The notes under the pieces are model-generated. The model was given only the letters and a program-made list of their open reading frames with translations. It did not search any database and was not told the origin of the DNA. A program made the position numbers and the translations under genes. From JAYEJW01 sp034716535 (GTDB lineage: Bacteria; Pseudomonadota; Gammaproteobacteria; Chromatiales; Chromatiaceae): a stretch of DNA of 15,612 bases. Shown here piece after piece: positions 8,001 to 15,612 of the stretch; position 1 is the stretch's first letter; the number at the start of each line of letters is the position of its first letter. The stretch lies in NCBI GenBank assembly GCA_034716535.1, contig JAYEJW010000112.1, positions 1 to 15,612 on the forward strand, given 5' to 3'.

Positions 8001-8010
8001 CCCGGTGAGC

Positions 8011-8035
8011 CCCCGGCGGCGGCTGGCCGCCGGGG
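8011..8035. terminator. strong hairpin between convergent prk and corC
   Basis: CCCCGGCGGC at 8011-8020 pairs perfectly over ten bases with GCCGCCGGGG at 8026-8035 around a five-base loop, eleven bases after the prk stop codon. No T-run follows on either strand, so it is not a textbook intrinsic terminator. Its place between two convergent genes fits a transcription-ending or mRNA 3'-end-stabilising role for one or both. Confidence 0.55.
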
Positions 8036-8135
8036 TGCTCCGCGCCTACTCTCCGAGGGGAACGAGCAGCCCCTGACTTCGGCGCAGGGACGACACCCGC
8101 ACCGGGCGTCTGATCGTTCCGGAGCGAATGCGGTC

Positions 8136-9020
<885 letters not shown>

Positions 9021-9076
9021 GACGTCCTATCGGTCCTCGTAAGGGGAGGGCGGCTCCGAATCCCTCGAAGCCCCCT

Positions 9077-9105
9077 GTAACAGACGGATATACCCCCATC
9101 GTCAA
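9077..9105 (-). promoter_or_regulatory. possible internal promoter for corC
   Basis: In the 165-base gap between ybeY and corC the minus strand carries TTGACG (9105-9100) and TGTTAC (9082-9077) with a 17-base spacer. The -35 is a good match to sigma-70 and the -10 is weak. The unusually long gap for this normally tight operon makes a separate corC promoter plausible. Nothing else is recognisable in the gap. Confidence 0.25.
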
Positions 9106-9185
9106 TCCTGTCCTGCGGCTGACGACGGCGAAACTCGGAAACGGCAGTCCTTATCGTGCCACGCACACAGAAGTCGGGGATGGAC

Positions 9186-9647
9186 TCAGTCGCCGTTTTC
9201 ATAGGGTGGCGCAAATCCTAACCCGCCCAGGATGGCGGTTTCCAGCCCTTCCATCTCCGACGCCTCCACGTCGGTGAGGTGGTCGTAACCGAGCAGGTGC
9301 AACACCCCGTGCACCACCATGTGGGCCCAGTGCGCCGAGGCCCGCTTACCCTGTTCACGCGCCTCGCGCTCCACCACCGGGGCGCAGACGACGAGATCGC
9401 CGATAAGATCGCAATGCCCAAGACCGGGCGGGGGCTCGAAAGGGAAAGAAAGTACGTTTGTGGGGCCTTCGCGACCCCGGTAGCGCCGGTTGAGCTCGGC
9501 CCCCTCGATCTCGTCGACCAACCGAATCGTCAGCTCCGCACACTCGCGCCGGCCCAGAAGGGCCGCCTCGGTCCAGTGCGCGAGCTCATCCGGCGTCGGC
9601 ACGTCGAGTGACCCGGTGGCGTTCTGGACATCGAGCTCCAGCTCCAT
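9186..9647 (-). CDS. ybeY: endoribonuclease YbeY, rRNA maturation factor
   Basis: YbeY is a zinc-dependent single-strand endoribonuclease needed for 16S rRNA 3'-end maturation and 70S ribosome quality control. The 153-residue protein has the defining motif HGVLHLLGYDH, giving His113, His117 and His123 as metal ligands. It also has the conserved YRGREGPTNVLSFPF segment containing Arg59. Length and domain layout are normal. The ATG at 9645-9647 begins a recognisable N-terminus. It is transcribed from the same strand as phoH, but a 259-base repeat-bearing gap separates them, whereas these two genes usually touch. Coupling by co-translation is therefore lost here and expression must rely on read-through or an unrecognised promoter. 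Confidence 0.96.
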   Translation of the reverse strand: MELELDVQNATGSLDVPTPDELAHWTEAALLGRRECAELTIRLVDEIEGAELNRRYRGREGPTNVLSFPFEPPPGLGHCDLIGDLVVCAPVVEREAREQGKRASAHWAHMVVHGVLHLLGYDHLTDVEASEMEGLETAILGGLGFAPPYENGD

Positions 9648-9660
9648 GGCGGCGTTCCCC

Positions 9661-9715
9661 TAAATACGCGCCGAAGGCGCTCCCTCCCCGTCCCCCTCGC
9701 CCCCTGGGAGAGGGC
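9661..9715. repeat. intergenic repeat, copy 2 (phoH-ybeY gap)
   Basis: Read on the minus strand, this segment matches the repeat in the rnfB-rnfC gap: a G-rich run, then GCGCC, a three-base loop, GGCGC and GTATT. On the plus strand the hairpin arms are GCGCC at 9668-9672 and GGCGC at 9676-9680. The adjoining C-rich part (CCCTC...GAGAGGG) resembles the CCCTCTCCC/GGGAGAGGG type of dispersed intergenic repeats common in GC-rich gammaproteobacteria. A second such palindrome, TCTCCC/GGGAGA, lies at 9784-9799 in the same gap. Confidence 0.6.
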
Positions 9716-9739
9716 CGCGGAGAGGGCCGCGGAGAGGGC
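9711..9739. repeat. 12-base tandem repeat
   Basis: The unit AGGGCCGCGGAG occurs at 9711-9722 and again at 9723-9734, followed by a partial third unit AGGGC at 9735-9739. It grows directly out of the palindromic repeat copy and looks like slippage-type duplication of its edge. Confidence 0.75.
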
Positions 9740-9753
9740 AATTGTGAACAAAT

Positions 9754-9780
9754 GTTCCATGGATGGAACGACTTTTTTCT
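9754..9780 (+). terminator. terminator-like hairpin on the strand opposite the operon
   Basis: GTTCCAT (9754-9760) and ATGGAAC (9763-9769) form a perfect palindrome, followed by GAC and six Ts at 9773-9778. This resembles an intrinsic terminator for plus-strand transcription. No plus-strand gene precedes it; both flanking genes (phoH and ybeY) run on the minus strand. It could stop antisense transcription, or the palindrome could serve another purpose. Confidence 0.35.
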
Positions 9781-9906
9781 CCGTCTCCCGTTTGGGAGAG
9801 GGCTGGGGAGAGGGTCTTCCTTCATGACAGCCATGTCTTCATGATCAGGGGCGACACGGGTGTCATGAAAGGTTCGGCGATCTGTCGAGACTGTCTGAAT
9901 GGGAAG

Positions 9907-10902
9907 TCAGTCGACGGACTCGGATCCGTCGGTCTGCTTCCTGTCGAACCGGTCGTAGGCGCCGACGATGCGCTGAACCAACGCGTGGCGCACCACGTCC
10001 CGGGCATTGAAGAAGGTGAAGCTGATGCCCTGCACGTGGCGCAGGATCTCAATGGCCTGGCGCAGGCCGGAGAGCTGGTTCCTTGGCAGATCCACCTGGG
10101 TCACGTCCCCAGTGATCACGGCGGTGGAGCCGAAGCCGATGCGGGTGAGAAACATCTTCATCTGCTCCGGCGTGGTGTTCTGGGCCTCGTCGAGGATGAT
10201 GAAGGCGTCGTTCAGGGTACGCCCGCGCATGTAGGCCAATGGTGCAACCTCGATCACATTACGCTCGATGAGCTTGTTGACCTTCTCGAAGCCCAGCATC
10301 TCGTACAGGGCATCGTAGAGCGGCCGCAAGTAGGGATCGATTTTCTGGGCCAGATCGCCGGGCAGGAAACCGAGCCGCTCACCGGCCTCCACCGCCGGGC
10401 GCACCAACACCAGGCGCCGCACCCGGTCCGACTCCAACGCCTCCACGGCGCAGGCCACCGCAAGATAGGTCTTACCCGTCCCGGCGGGACCGACACCGAA
10501 GTTGATGTCGTTGCGCATGATGGCGTGGAGGTATTCCTGCTGATTCGGGCCACGGGCGCGGATGAGGCTGCGCCGCGTCCTGATCACCATCTCCGGCAAC
10601 CGATCCTCCGCATCCTCGAGCAGGGCCTCAACGCCGGAGTCCTGCAGGTGCAGGTGTACCTTCTCCGGGGTCAGGACCTCGTCCTGCGTCACCGAATAGA
10701 GATCGCGCAGCACCCGCTCCCCCGCGGCGACGGCATCCCGGTCCCCGATCAGACGGAACAGGTTGCCCCGGTTATTGATCTCGATGCCGAGGCGGCGCTC
10801 GATCTGGCGCAGGTGCTGGTCGAGCTGCCCGCAGAGGCTCGCGAGGCGCTCGTTGTCCTCCGGCAGCAACTCGAGGTCGATGGATTCCGGGTGAGCTGGC
10901 AA
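9907..10902 (-). CDS. ybeZ: PhoH-like ATPase (YbeZ)
   Basis: This is a P-loop ATPase of the PhoH family, functionally tied to YbeY and RNA metabolism. The 331-residue protein has an N-terminal region that recognises the family (LLPEDNERLASLCGQ, QIERRLGIEINNRG), Walker A GPAGTGKT at 138-145 and Walker B FIILDEAQN with Asp238 and Glu239. ITGDVTQVDLPRNQLSGL follows, all classic for YbeZ. The best start is a TTG at 10902, two bases after the miaB stop. The conserved sequence begins about eight residues later and no ATG is available nearby. No strong ribosome binding site is seen, so translational coupling to miaB is likely. The 259-base gap downstream contains repeats. Confidence 0.94.
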   Translation of the reverse strand: MPAHPESIDLELLPEDNERLASLCGQLDQHLRQIERRLGIEINNRGNLFRLIGDRDAVAAGERVLRDLYSVTQDEVLTPEKVHLHLQDSGVEALLEDAEDRLPEMVIRTRRSLIRARGPNQQEYLHAIMRNDINFGVGPAGTGKTYLAVACAVEALESDRVRRLVLVRPAVEAGERLGFLPGDLAQKIDPYLRPLYDALYEMLGFEKVNKLIERNVIEVAPLAYMRGRTLNDAFIILDEAQNTTPEQMKMFLTRIGFGSTAVITGDVTQVDLPRNQLSGLRQAIEILRHVQGISFTFFNARDVVRHALVQRIVGAYDRFDRKQTDGSESVD

Positions 10903-10904
10903 GG

Positions 10905-12248
10905 TCAGGCGGTGCGGGCTCTGGGGGCCGGCACCAGCTCCCCGCGCAGGGAGTTGGGTAGGGCCTGCGTTATCTCCAGGTCCACGAACTCACCGACGAG
11001 ATTCGCGGGGCCGGCGAAGTTGACCACCCGGTTGTTCTCGGTGCGGCCGGCGAGCTCGGTGGGATCTTTCCGTGAGGGACCCTCCACAAGCACCCGTTCG
11101 ACACTGCCCACCATCCGGCGGCTGATGATCTGGGCCTGATTTACGATGCGCTGCTGCAGGCGCATCAGGCGCTCCTGCTTGACGGCGTGGGAGACGTCGT
11201 CGGGGTAGTCCGCGGCGGGCGTTCCCGGGCGACGGCTGTAGATGAAGCTGAAGCTGGCGTCGAAACCGACCTCCTCCACGAGGGCCAGGGTGGCGGCGAA
11301 GTCCGCCTCGGTCTCTCCGGGAAAGCCGACGATAAAATCGGAGGAGATGCTCATGTCCGGACGCATCCGGCTCAGCCCCCTGATCTTGGCCTTGTACTCG
11401 AGGGCCGTGTGGCCGCGCTTCATGGCGGCCAGGACGCGGTCGGAGCCGCTCTGCACCGGCAGATGGAGATGGCTCACAAGCGCGGGCACGTCCGCGTAGG
11501 CCTGGATCAGGGAGTCCGAGAGCTCGACCGGGTGGGAGGTGGTGAAACGGATGCGCTCGATACCCTCTACGGCCGCCACATAGCGGATGAGCAGCGCCAG
11601 GTCCGCGATCTCGCCGTCGTGCATGAGGCCGCGGTAGGCATTCACGTTCTGCCCCAGCAGAGTGGCCTCCCGCACCCCCTGGTCCGCCAGCTCCGCCACC
11701 TCGGCGATCAGGTCGTCGAAGGGCCGACTGATCTCCTCGCCGCGCGTGTAGGGCACCACGCAATAGGTGCAGTACTTCGAGCAGCCCTCCATCACGGAGA
11801 CGAAGGCCGTGGGCCCCTCGGCCCTCGGCGAGGGCAGGCAGTCGAATTTCTCGATCTCGGGGAAGGAGACGTCCACCTGCGGGCGATGCGCGACTTCAAG
11901 CTCGGCGAGCATCTGCGGCAACCGGTGCAGGGTCTGGGGCCCGAAGACCAAGTCCACGAAGGGTGCGCGCCCGCGGATCGCCTCCCCTTCCTGACTGGCC
12001 ACGCAGCCGCCGACGCCGATGACAACGCCAGGCCGCTGCTTCAGGGGCTTCCAGCGCCCGAGCTGTGAGAACACCTTCTCCTGCGCCTTCTCGCGGATGG
12101 AGCAGGTGTTGAGCAAGAGCACGTCCGCGTCCTCGGGGCGGTCGGCGCGCTCGAGACCGTGGGATTCGCGCAGCACGTCCGCCATGCGGGCGGAGTCGTA
12201 CTCGTTCATCTGGCAGCCGAAGGTCTGAATGAAGAGCTTCTTGGACAT
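10905..12248 (-). CDS. miaB: tRNA-2-methylthio-N6-dimethylallyladenosine synthase MiaB
   Basis: MiaB is a radical-SAM methylthiotransferase that adds a methylthio group to i6A37 of tRNAs reading U-starting codons. The 447-residue protein shows the UPF0004 domain with Cys12, Cys49 and Cys82 binding the auxiliary cluster. The radical-SAM motif CSKYCTYC gives Cys156, Cys160 and Cys163, and a C-terminal TRAM domain follows. The N-terminal FGCQMNEYDSARM is typical of MiaB as opposed to RimO or MtaB. The ATG at 12246-12248 is followed at once by the conserved sequence. No strong ribosome binding site is visible. It heads the miaB-phoH-ybeY-corC block and is divergent from nrdD. Confidence 0.97.
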   Translation of the reverse strand: MSKKLFIQTFGCQMNEYDSARMADVLRESHGLERADRPEDADVLLLNTCSIREKAQEKVFSQLGRWKPLKQRPGVVIGVGGCVASQEGEAIRGRAPFVDLVFGPQTLHRLPQMLAELEVAHRPQVDVSFPEIEKFDCLPSPRAEGPTAFVSVMEGCSKYCTYCVVPYTRGEEISRPFDDLIAEVAELADQGVREATLLGQNVNAYRGLMHDGEIADLALLIRYVAAVEGIERIRFTTSHPVELSDSLIQAYADVPALVSHLHLPVQSGSDRVLAAMKRGHTALEYKAKIRGLSRMRPDMSISSDFIVGFPGETEADFAATLALVEEVGFDASFSFIYSRRPGTPAADYPDDVSHAVKQERLMRLQQRIVNQAQIISRRMVGSVERVLVEGPSRKDPTELAGRTENNRVVNFAGPANLVGEFVDLEITQALPNSLRGELVPAPRARTA

Positions 12249-12277
12249 GCGGGGCAGAATATTTGAAAAACTCGGAA

Positions 12278-12306
12278 CAATCCAGCAATGGGCGGGCCGC
12301 TGTCAA
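12278..12306 (-). promoter_or_regulatory. candidate miaB promoter
   Basis: On the minus strand TTGACA (12306-12301) is a perfect sigma-70 -35 box. After a 17-base spacer comes GGATTG (12283-12278), a weak -10. The predicted transcript would start near 12271, about 23 bases before the miaB ATG. Between here and the FNR box at 12410 (about 100 bases) I see only GC-rich sequence without a clear signal. Confidence 0.4.
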
Positions 12307-12409
12307 GCGTAGGCTCGCCACCGCGCAACACCCGCCAGGGGGGCGGTGGGCGACGGCCAAACTGCGAATCTCGGTGCCGGCTGTTGTCCGCCATCCGTCC
12401 CCCCATTTG

Positions 12410-12451
12410 TTGACGCGGATCAATACACCGACATCTGGTGGTTTCTATAAT
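12410..12451 (+). promoter_or_regulatory. FNR/Anr-type box and -10: class II anaerobic promoter for nrdD
   Basis: TTGACGCGGATCAA at 12410-12423 matches the FNR consensus TTGAT-N4-ATCAA at nine of ten defined positions. A perfect TATAAT lies at 12446-12451, placing the transcription start near 12458. The box centre (12416.5) then sits at about -41.5, the standard spacing for class II FNR-activated promoters. No good -35 lies at the normal distance, which fits activator dependence. The predicted leader is about 40 bases and rules out the in-frame GTG at 12438 as start. Confidence 0.85.
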
Positions 12452-12497
12452 CACGAACACAATATCTTGTGCCACCACCAAAGATCCGGGAGAGATC

Positions 12498-15488
12498 ATG
12501 CACAACGCCAGGTCCCGCCTTGCCACCTTGCCGACCCGTATCCTCAAGCGCGACGGTGAGGAGGCCCCCTTCGATGCACAGAAGATCGAGTCTGCGATCC
12601 TGCGCGCCGGTCAGGCCACCGGCGAGTTCGGCGAGCTGGAGGGGGCGCTGCTCACCGCCCAGGTGGTGAAGGTGCTCGGTCACCGCTACGAGCAGGGCCG
12701 GCTGCCGGACATCGAGGGCATCCAGGACGTGGTGGAGCAGACACTGATCAGCGCCAACCACTTCGAGACCGCCCGGGCCTACATCGTCTACCGCGAACAG
12801 CACAAGAAGCTCCGCGAGGATCGGCGTACGGTCGTGGACGTCGCCGCTTCGGTCAACGAGTACCTGGACCGCTCCGACTGGCGCGTGGCCGCCAACGCGA
12901 ACCAGGGCTACTCCCTCGGCGGGCTGATCCTGAACACCTCCGGCAAGATGATTGCCAACTACTGGCTCTCCCACGTCTACCCGCCGGAGATCGGCGAGGC
13001 CCACCGCGAGGGCGACATCCATATCCACGACCTCGACATGCTCTCCGGCTACTGCGCCGGTTGGTCCCTGCGTACCCTGCTGGCAGAGGGACTGAACGGG
13101 ATCCCCGGACGTGTCGAGGCGGGACCTCCGCGGCACATGTCCTCCGCCGTGGGACAGATCGTCAACTTCTTAGGCACCCTGCAGAACGAGTGGGCCGGGG
13201 CCCAGGCATTCTCCAGCTTCGACACCTACATGGCGCCTTACGTGCGCAAGGACAGCCTGAGCTACGGGCAGGTGCGCCAGTCCATCCAGGAGCTGATCTA
13301 CAACCTGAACGTACCCTCCCGTTGGGGGACACAATGCGTCGACGAGGAGACCGAGTGCCTCACCGCGTCAGGCTGGAGACGCTACGACCAGATCGATGCA
13401 GGTGAGAAGATCGCCACCTTCAACTGGCGCGAGAACCGGCTCGAGTATCTGGAGCCGCTCGCGATGAAGGCCTACGACTTCGACGGCGAGATGTACGTAT
13501 TGCGCAACCGCACGCAGGAGCAGTGGATCACGCCGGGACACAAGGTCCTGCGCAAGGTCTTCAACACGGAAGACAGGTACCTGCTCGAAGAGATCGAGCA
13601 AGTTGCAGAGCTGAAGTCCCCAGCCATCGTCCTGAACTCCTGGGAGACATCATCCGGGGTGGAGGTCGACGAGAAGCTTGTGATGCTGCTGGCCTGGGTG
13701 GTCTCGGAGGGGAACATCGACTCGAGCGAGGGCTGGCGGCGCGTGAGCCTGTTCCAGTCCACGGGCAACCCGGAGAACGCGGCGGAGATCGAGTGGCTGT
13801 TGGACGAGCTGGGCTTCAGCTACCATCGAATGGAGCGGACGGGGACCTATGCCAACCAGGCCGTTTATCGCTACCGCCTGAACAAGAAGGGCAGTGAGGA
13901 GGTCCTTCGGTACCTTGACCGGAAATGCGTCCCAGACCTGATCCGGACGCTGTCGGCACGGCAGATCCGCCTGTTCCTCGATACATACGTCAAGGGAGAC
14001 GGTAGCATCGAGGAAGGCGGACGCACTCGGATCTACACCAACGATCGGGAGAACCTGGACGCCTTACAGGAGCTCTGCCTGCTGGCCGGCTATGGCAGCA
14101 CGGTCTACAGCCGCAAGGACTCGGGCGTTCACGTGCTCAACCTGATCCGCAACCGCGAGACCTACATACAAATCATCTCGCGGCAGCGCTACAAGGGAAA
14201 GGTCTGGTGCCCCACGACGCGCAACGGAACCTTCGTGGCCCGGCGCCACGGCAAGACCTTCATCACCGGAAACACCCCCTTCACAAACTTGACGTTCGAC
14301 TGGGTCTGTCCCGAGGACCTGTGCGAGCAGGTGCCTGTGATCGCGGGCGAAGAGCAGGCATTCACCTACGGCGAGCTGCAGGAGGAGATGGACCTCATCA
14401 ACCGGGCCTACATCGAGGTGATGTCCAAGGGCGACGCCAAGGGCCGCATCTTCACCTTCCCCATTCCCACCTACAACATCACGCCGGACTTCCCCTGGGA
14501 CAGCGAGAACGCGGACCGGCTGTTCGCCATGACCGCCAAGTATGGGCTGCCCTACTTCCAGAACTTCATCAACTCGGAGCTCACGCCCAACATGGTCCGC
14601 TCCATGTGCTGCCGGCTGCAGCTCGACCTGCGCGAGCTCTTGAAGCGCGGAAACGGGCTTTTCGGCTCCGCAGAGCAGACAGGCTCCCTGGGCGTGGTCA
14701 CGGTCAACTGCGCGCGCCTGGGCCACGTCCACCGGGGGGACGAAGAGGGTCTCTATGCCCGGCTCGGCGAGCTGCTGGACATCGCCCGCAATAGCCTGGA
14801 GATCAAGCGCAAGGTCATCCAGCGCCATCTCGACGCCGGGCTATTCCCCTACACCAAACGCTTCCTTGGGACCCTGCGCAGCCATTTCTCCACCATCGGG
14901 GTGAACGGCATCAATGAGATGATCCGCAACTACACGGGCGACACCGAAGACCTCACCAGCGGACGGGGCCACGCCTTCGCCGCCCGCTTCCTCGACCGGG
15001 TGCGAGAGCGCATGGTCGCCTTCCAGGAGGAGACCGGGCATATGTACAACCTGGAGGCTACACCGGCGGAAGGCACCACCTACCGTTTCGCCCGGGAGGA
15101 CCGCAAGCGTTTCCCCAGCATCATCCAGTCGGGCACAGAGGATGCGCCCTACTACACCAATTCATCCCAGCTTCCGGTGGGGTACACGGACGATCCCTTC
15201 CAGGCCCTGGAGATGCAGGAGGAGCTCCAGTCCAAGTACACCGGCGGCACGGTACTGCACCTCTACATGAGCGAGCACATCTCCGACATCGATGCCTGCA
15301 AGCGGCTGGTGCGCCGCGCGCTCACAAGCTTCCGCCTGCCCTACATCACCGTGACCCCCGTATTCTCCATCTGCCCGAAGCACGGCTACATCTCCGGCGA
15401 GCACGAATACTGCCCCGTCTGCGATCAGGAGCTGATCGCGAAGAAGAGGAGCGCAGCGGAACAGCAGGAAGCCTGCGGCTGCCATTGA
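12498..15488 (+). CDS. nrdD: anaerobic ribonucleotide reductase NrdD, intein-containing, lacking radical domain
   Basis: NrdD is the class III reductase that makes deoxyribonucleotides without oxygen. The precursor is 996 residues: N-extein 279 (12498-13334), intein 313, C-extein 404 (14274-15485), giving 683 residues after splicing. It begins with an ATP-cone allosteric domain (about 11-105). The catalytic barrel includes SMCCRLQLD with Cys704/705 of the precursor (391/392 spliced), the expected thiyl-radical region, and GSLGVVTVNCARLGH. The zinc site CPKHGY...CPVC starts at Cys959 (646 spliced). The protein then ends at EACGCH with no RVxGY-type glycyl-radical motif, which intact NrdD proteins carry after the zinc site. 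The ATG at 12498 has GGGAGA at 12488-12493. A small ORF 72 bases downstream may supply the missing domain. Translation is expected under anaerobiosis from the FNR-type promoter. Confidence 0.95.
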   Translation: MHNARSRLATLPTRILKRDGEEAPFDAQKIESAILRAGQATGEFGELEGALLTAQVVKVLGHRYEQGRLPDIEGIQDVVEQTLISANHFETARAYIVYREQHKKLREDRRTVVDVAASVNEYLDRSDWRVAANANQGYSLGGLILNTSGKMIANYWLSHVYPPEIGEAHREGDIHIHDLDMLSGYCAGWSLRTLLAEGLNGIPGRVEAGPPRHMSSAVGQIVNFLGTLQNEWAGAQAFSSFDTYMAPYVRKDSLSYGQVRQSIQELIYNLNVPSRWGTQCVDEETECLTASGWRRYDQIDAGEKIATFNWRENRLEYLEPLAMKAYDFDGEMYVLRNRTQEQWITPGHKVLRKVFNTEDRYLLEEIEQVAELKSPAIVLNSWETSSGVEVDEKLVMLLAWVVSEGNIDSSEGWRRVSLFQSTGNPENAAEIEWLLDELGFSYHRMERTGTYANQAVYRYRLNKKGSEEVLRYLDRKCVPDLIRTLSARQIRLFLDTYVKGDGSIEEGGRTRIYTNDRENLDALQELCLLAGYGSTVYSRKDSGVHVLNLIRNRETYIQIISRQRYKGKVWCPTTRNGTFVARRHGKTFITGNTPFTNLTFDWVCPEDLCEQVPVIAGEEQAFTYGELQEEMDLINRAYIEVMSKGDAKGRIFTFPIPTYNITPDFPWDSENADRLFAMTAKYGLPYFQNFINSELTPNMVRSMCCRLQLDLRELLKRGNGLFGSAEQTGSLGVVTVNCARLGHVHRGDEEGLYARLGELLDIARNSLEIKRKVIQRHLDAGLFPYTKRFLGTLRSHFSTIGVNGINEMIRNYTGDTEDLTSGRGHAFAARFLDRVRERMVAFQEETGHMYNLEATPAEGTTYRFAREDRKRFPSIIQSGTEDAPYYTNSSQLPVGYTDDPFQALEMQEELQSKYTGGTVLHLYMSEHISDIDACKRLVRRALTSFRLPYITVTPVFSICPKHGYISGEHEYCPVCDQELIAKKRSAAEQQEACGCH
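13335..14273 (+). mobile_element. in-frame intein with LAGLIDADG homing endonuclease in nrdD
   Basis: The 313-residue insert starts with Cys1 (CVDEETECLTASGW, block A) and ends with FITGN, and the +1 extein residue is Thr. Removing it joins SRWGTQ to TPFTNLTFDW, the uninterrupted NrdD sequence. Block B is ITPGHKV with Thr66 and His69. Two endonuclease motifs are present, LLAWVVSEGNI (118-128, acidic Glu125) and FLDTYVKGDGSI (214-225, acidic Asp222). The C-terminal block reads VWCPTTRNGTFVARR then HGKTFITGN. The penultimate residue is Gly312 instead of His, a variant known in many inteins that can still splice. All key splicing residues (Cys1, Thr66/His69, Asn313, Thr+1) and both endonuclease acids are intact, so it is probably active in splicing and possibly in homing. 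Confidence 0.95.
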
Positions 15489-15560
15489 ACCCTTGTGCGG
15501 CGGTTGACTCCGCGCTACCCGACCTAAGATCCCGTTGAATACGAAAAGGAGCCAGAGACC

Positions 15561-15612
15561 ATGAACAGCACCGACGTCACCGAACTGCGCGACGAAGAAC
15601 GCACCAAGTGCG
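15561..15612 (+). CDS. start of small ORF, probable separate NrdD glycyl-radical domain (partial)
   Basis: A new reading frame begins at ATG 15561 with AAGGAG at 15546-15551, nine bases upstream. It reads MNSTDVTELRDEERTKC and then leaves the window with a codon starting G. In ordinary NrdD proteins a stretch like RTKCEVWTRVMGY (from memory) leads into the glycyl-radical loop. ERTKC directly after a NrdD that lacks that loop suggests a small radical-bearing subunit. Only 17 residues are visible, so this is an inference from position and a five-residue match. Alternatives are an unrelated small protein or another activating or accessory factor. Confidence 0.55.
   Translation, partial: MNSTDVTELRDEERTKC

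Noticed and set aside
9754..9780. Terminator for phoH
   Set aside because: The T-run is on the plus strand, so it would act on plus-strand transcripts, whereas phoH is on the minus strand.
9763..11139. 458-codon plus-strand open frame
   Set aside because: It is antisense to phoH and the end of miaB, both with complete catalytic motifs. Long shadow frames are expected in GC-rich coding DNA.
12438..12497. GTG start for nrdD at 12438
   Set aside because: It lies before the transcription start predicted from the FNR box and TATAAT. The ATG at 12498 has a good ribosome binding site.
13335..14273. Group I or II intron or IS insertion in nrdD
   Set aside because: The reading frame is continuous across the whole insert and shows intein blocks A, B, F and G with LAGLIDADG motifs.
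15489..15560. Frameshift at the end of nrdD
   Set aside because: The gap contains stops and no NrdD-like sequence, and the next ORF has its own strong Shine-Dalgarno, so a natural gene boundary is more likely.

Overview
The window looks like chromosome from an autotrophic, facultatively anaerobic, GC-rich gammaproteobacterium. It could be a Chromatiales or Ectothiorhodospiraceae-like sulfur bacterium, but that placement is inferred. The evidence is a proteobacterial-type phosphoribulokinase (Calvin cycle), an rnf electron-transport cluster, the conserved miaB-phoH(ybeZ)-ybeY-corC(ybeX) block, an RpfC-like sensor kinase relic and an oxygen-independent (class III) ribonucleotide reductase behind an FNR-type promoter.

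Layout. (1) Bases 1 to about 129 are extremely AT-rich (24 of the first 120 bases are G or C) and abut, without transition, what looks like the last codons of rnfA. (2) 154-4997, plus strand: rnfB, rnfC, rnfD, rnfG, rnfE, encoding most of a membrane complex that exchanges electrons between ferredoxin and NAD(H) coupled to ion movement. (3) 5067-6753, minus strand: a hybrid sensor histidine kinase that is now a pseudogene. It has an internal deletion that removed the dimerisation/phospho-acceptor His domain, plus a second frameshift. (4) 7110-8000, plus: prk. (5) 12248 down to 8136, minus: miaB, phoH, ybeY, corC (tRNA thiomethylation and ribosome/rRNA quality-control genes). The phoH-ybeY gap is interrupted by repeats, one of which is shared with the rnfB-rnfC gap. 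(6) 12410-15612, plus: FNR-type promoter, nrdD containing an in-frame 313-residue intein with a LAGLIDADG endonuclease, then the start of a small ORF.

The most interesting region is nrdD. The splice junctions can be placed to the residue: C1 at 13335, terminal Asn ending at 14273, and +1 Thr. Removing the insert restores an uninterrupted NrdD sequence (WGTQ-TPFTN). The host protein stops soon after its zinc-binding Cys/His cluster and shows no glycyl-radical motif. A separate ORF with its own strong Shine-Dalgarno begins 72 bases downstream (MNSTDVTELRDEERTKC, then the window ends) and resembles the stretch just before the glycyl-radical loop in ordinary NrdD. I infer a class III reductase that is split at the gene level (radical domain on its own small protein) and also split at the protein level by an intein, under an anaerobic promoter with near-ideal geometry.

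Other points: two intergenic repeats with matching hairpins (rnfB-rnfC and phoH-ybeY), a strong hairpin between the convergent prk and corC, and an abrupt compositional junction at the left edge that is either an insertion or an assembly chimera. No tRNA, rRNA or CRISPR array was seen.
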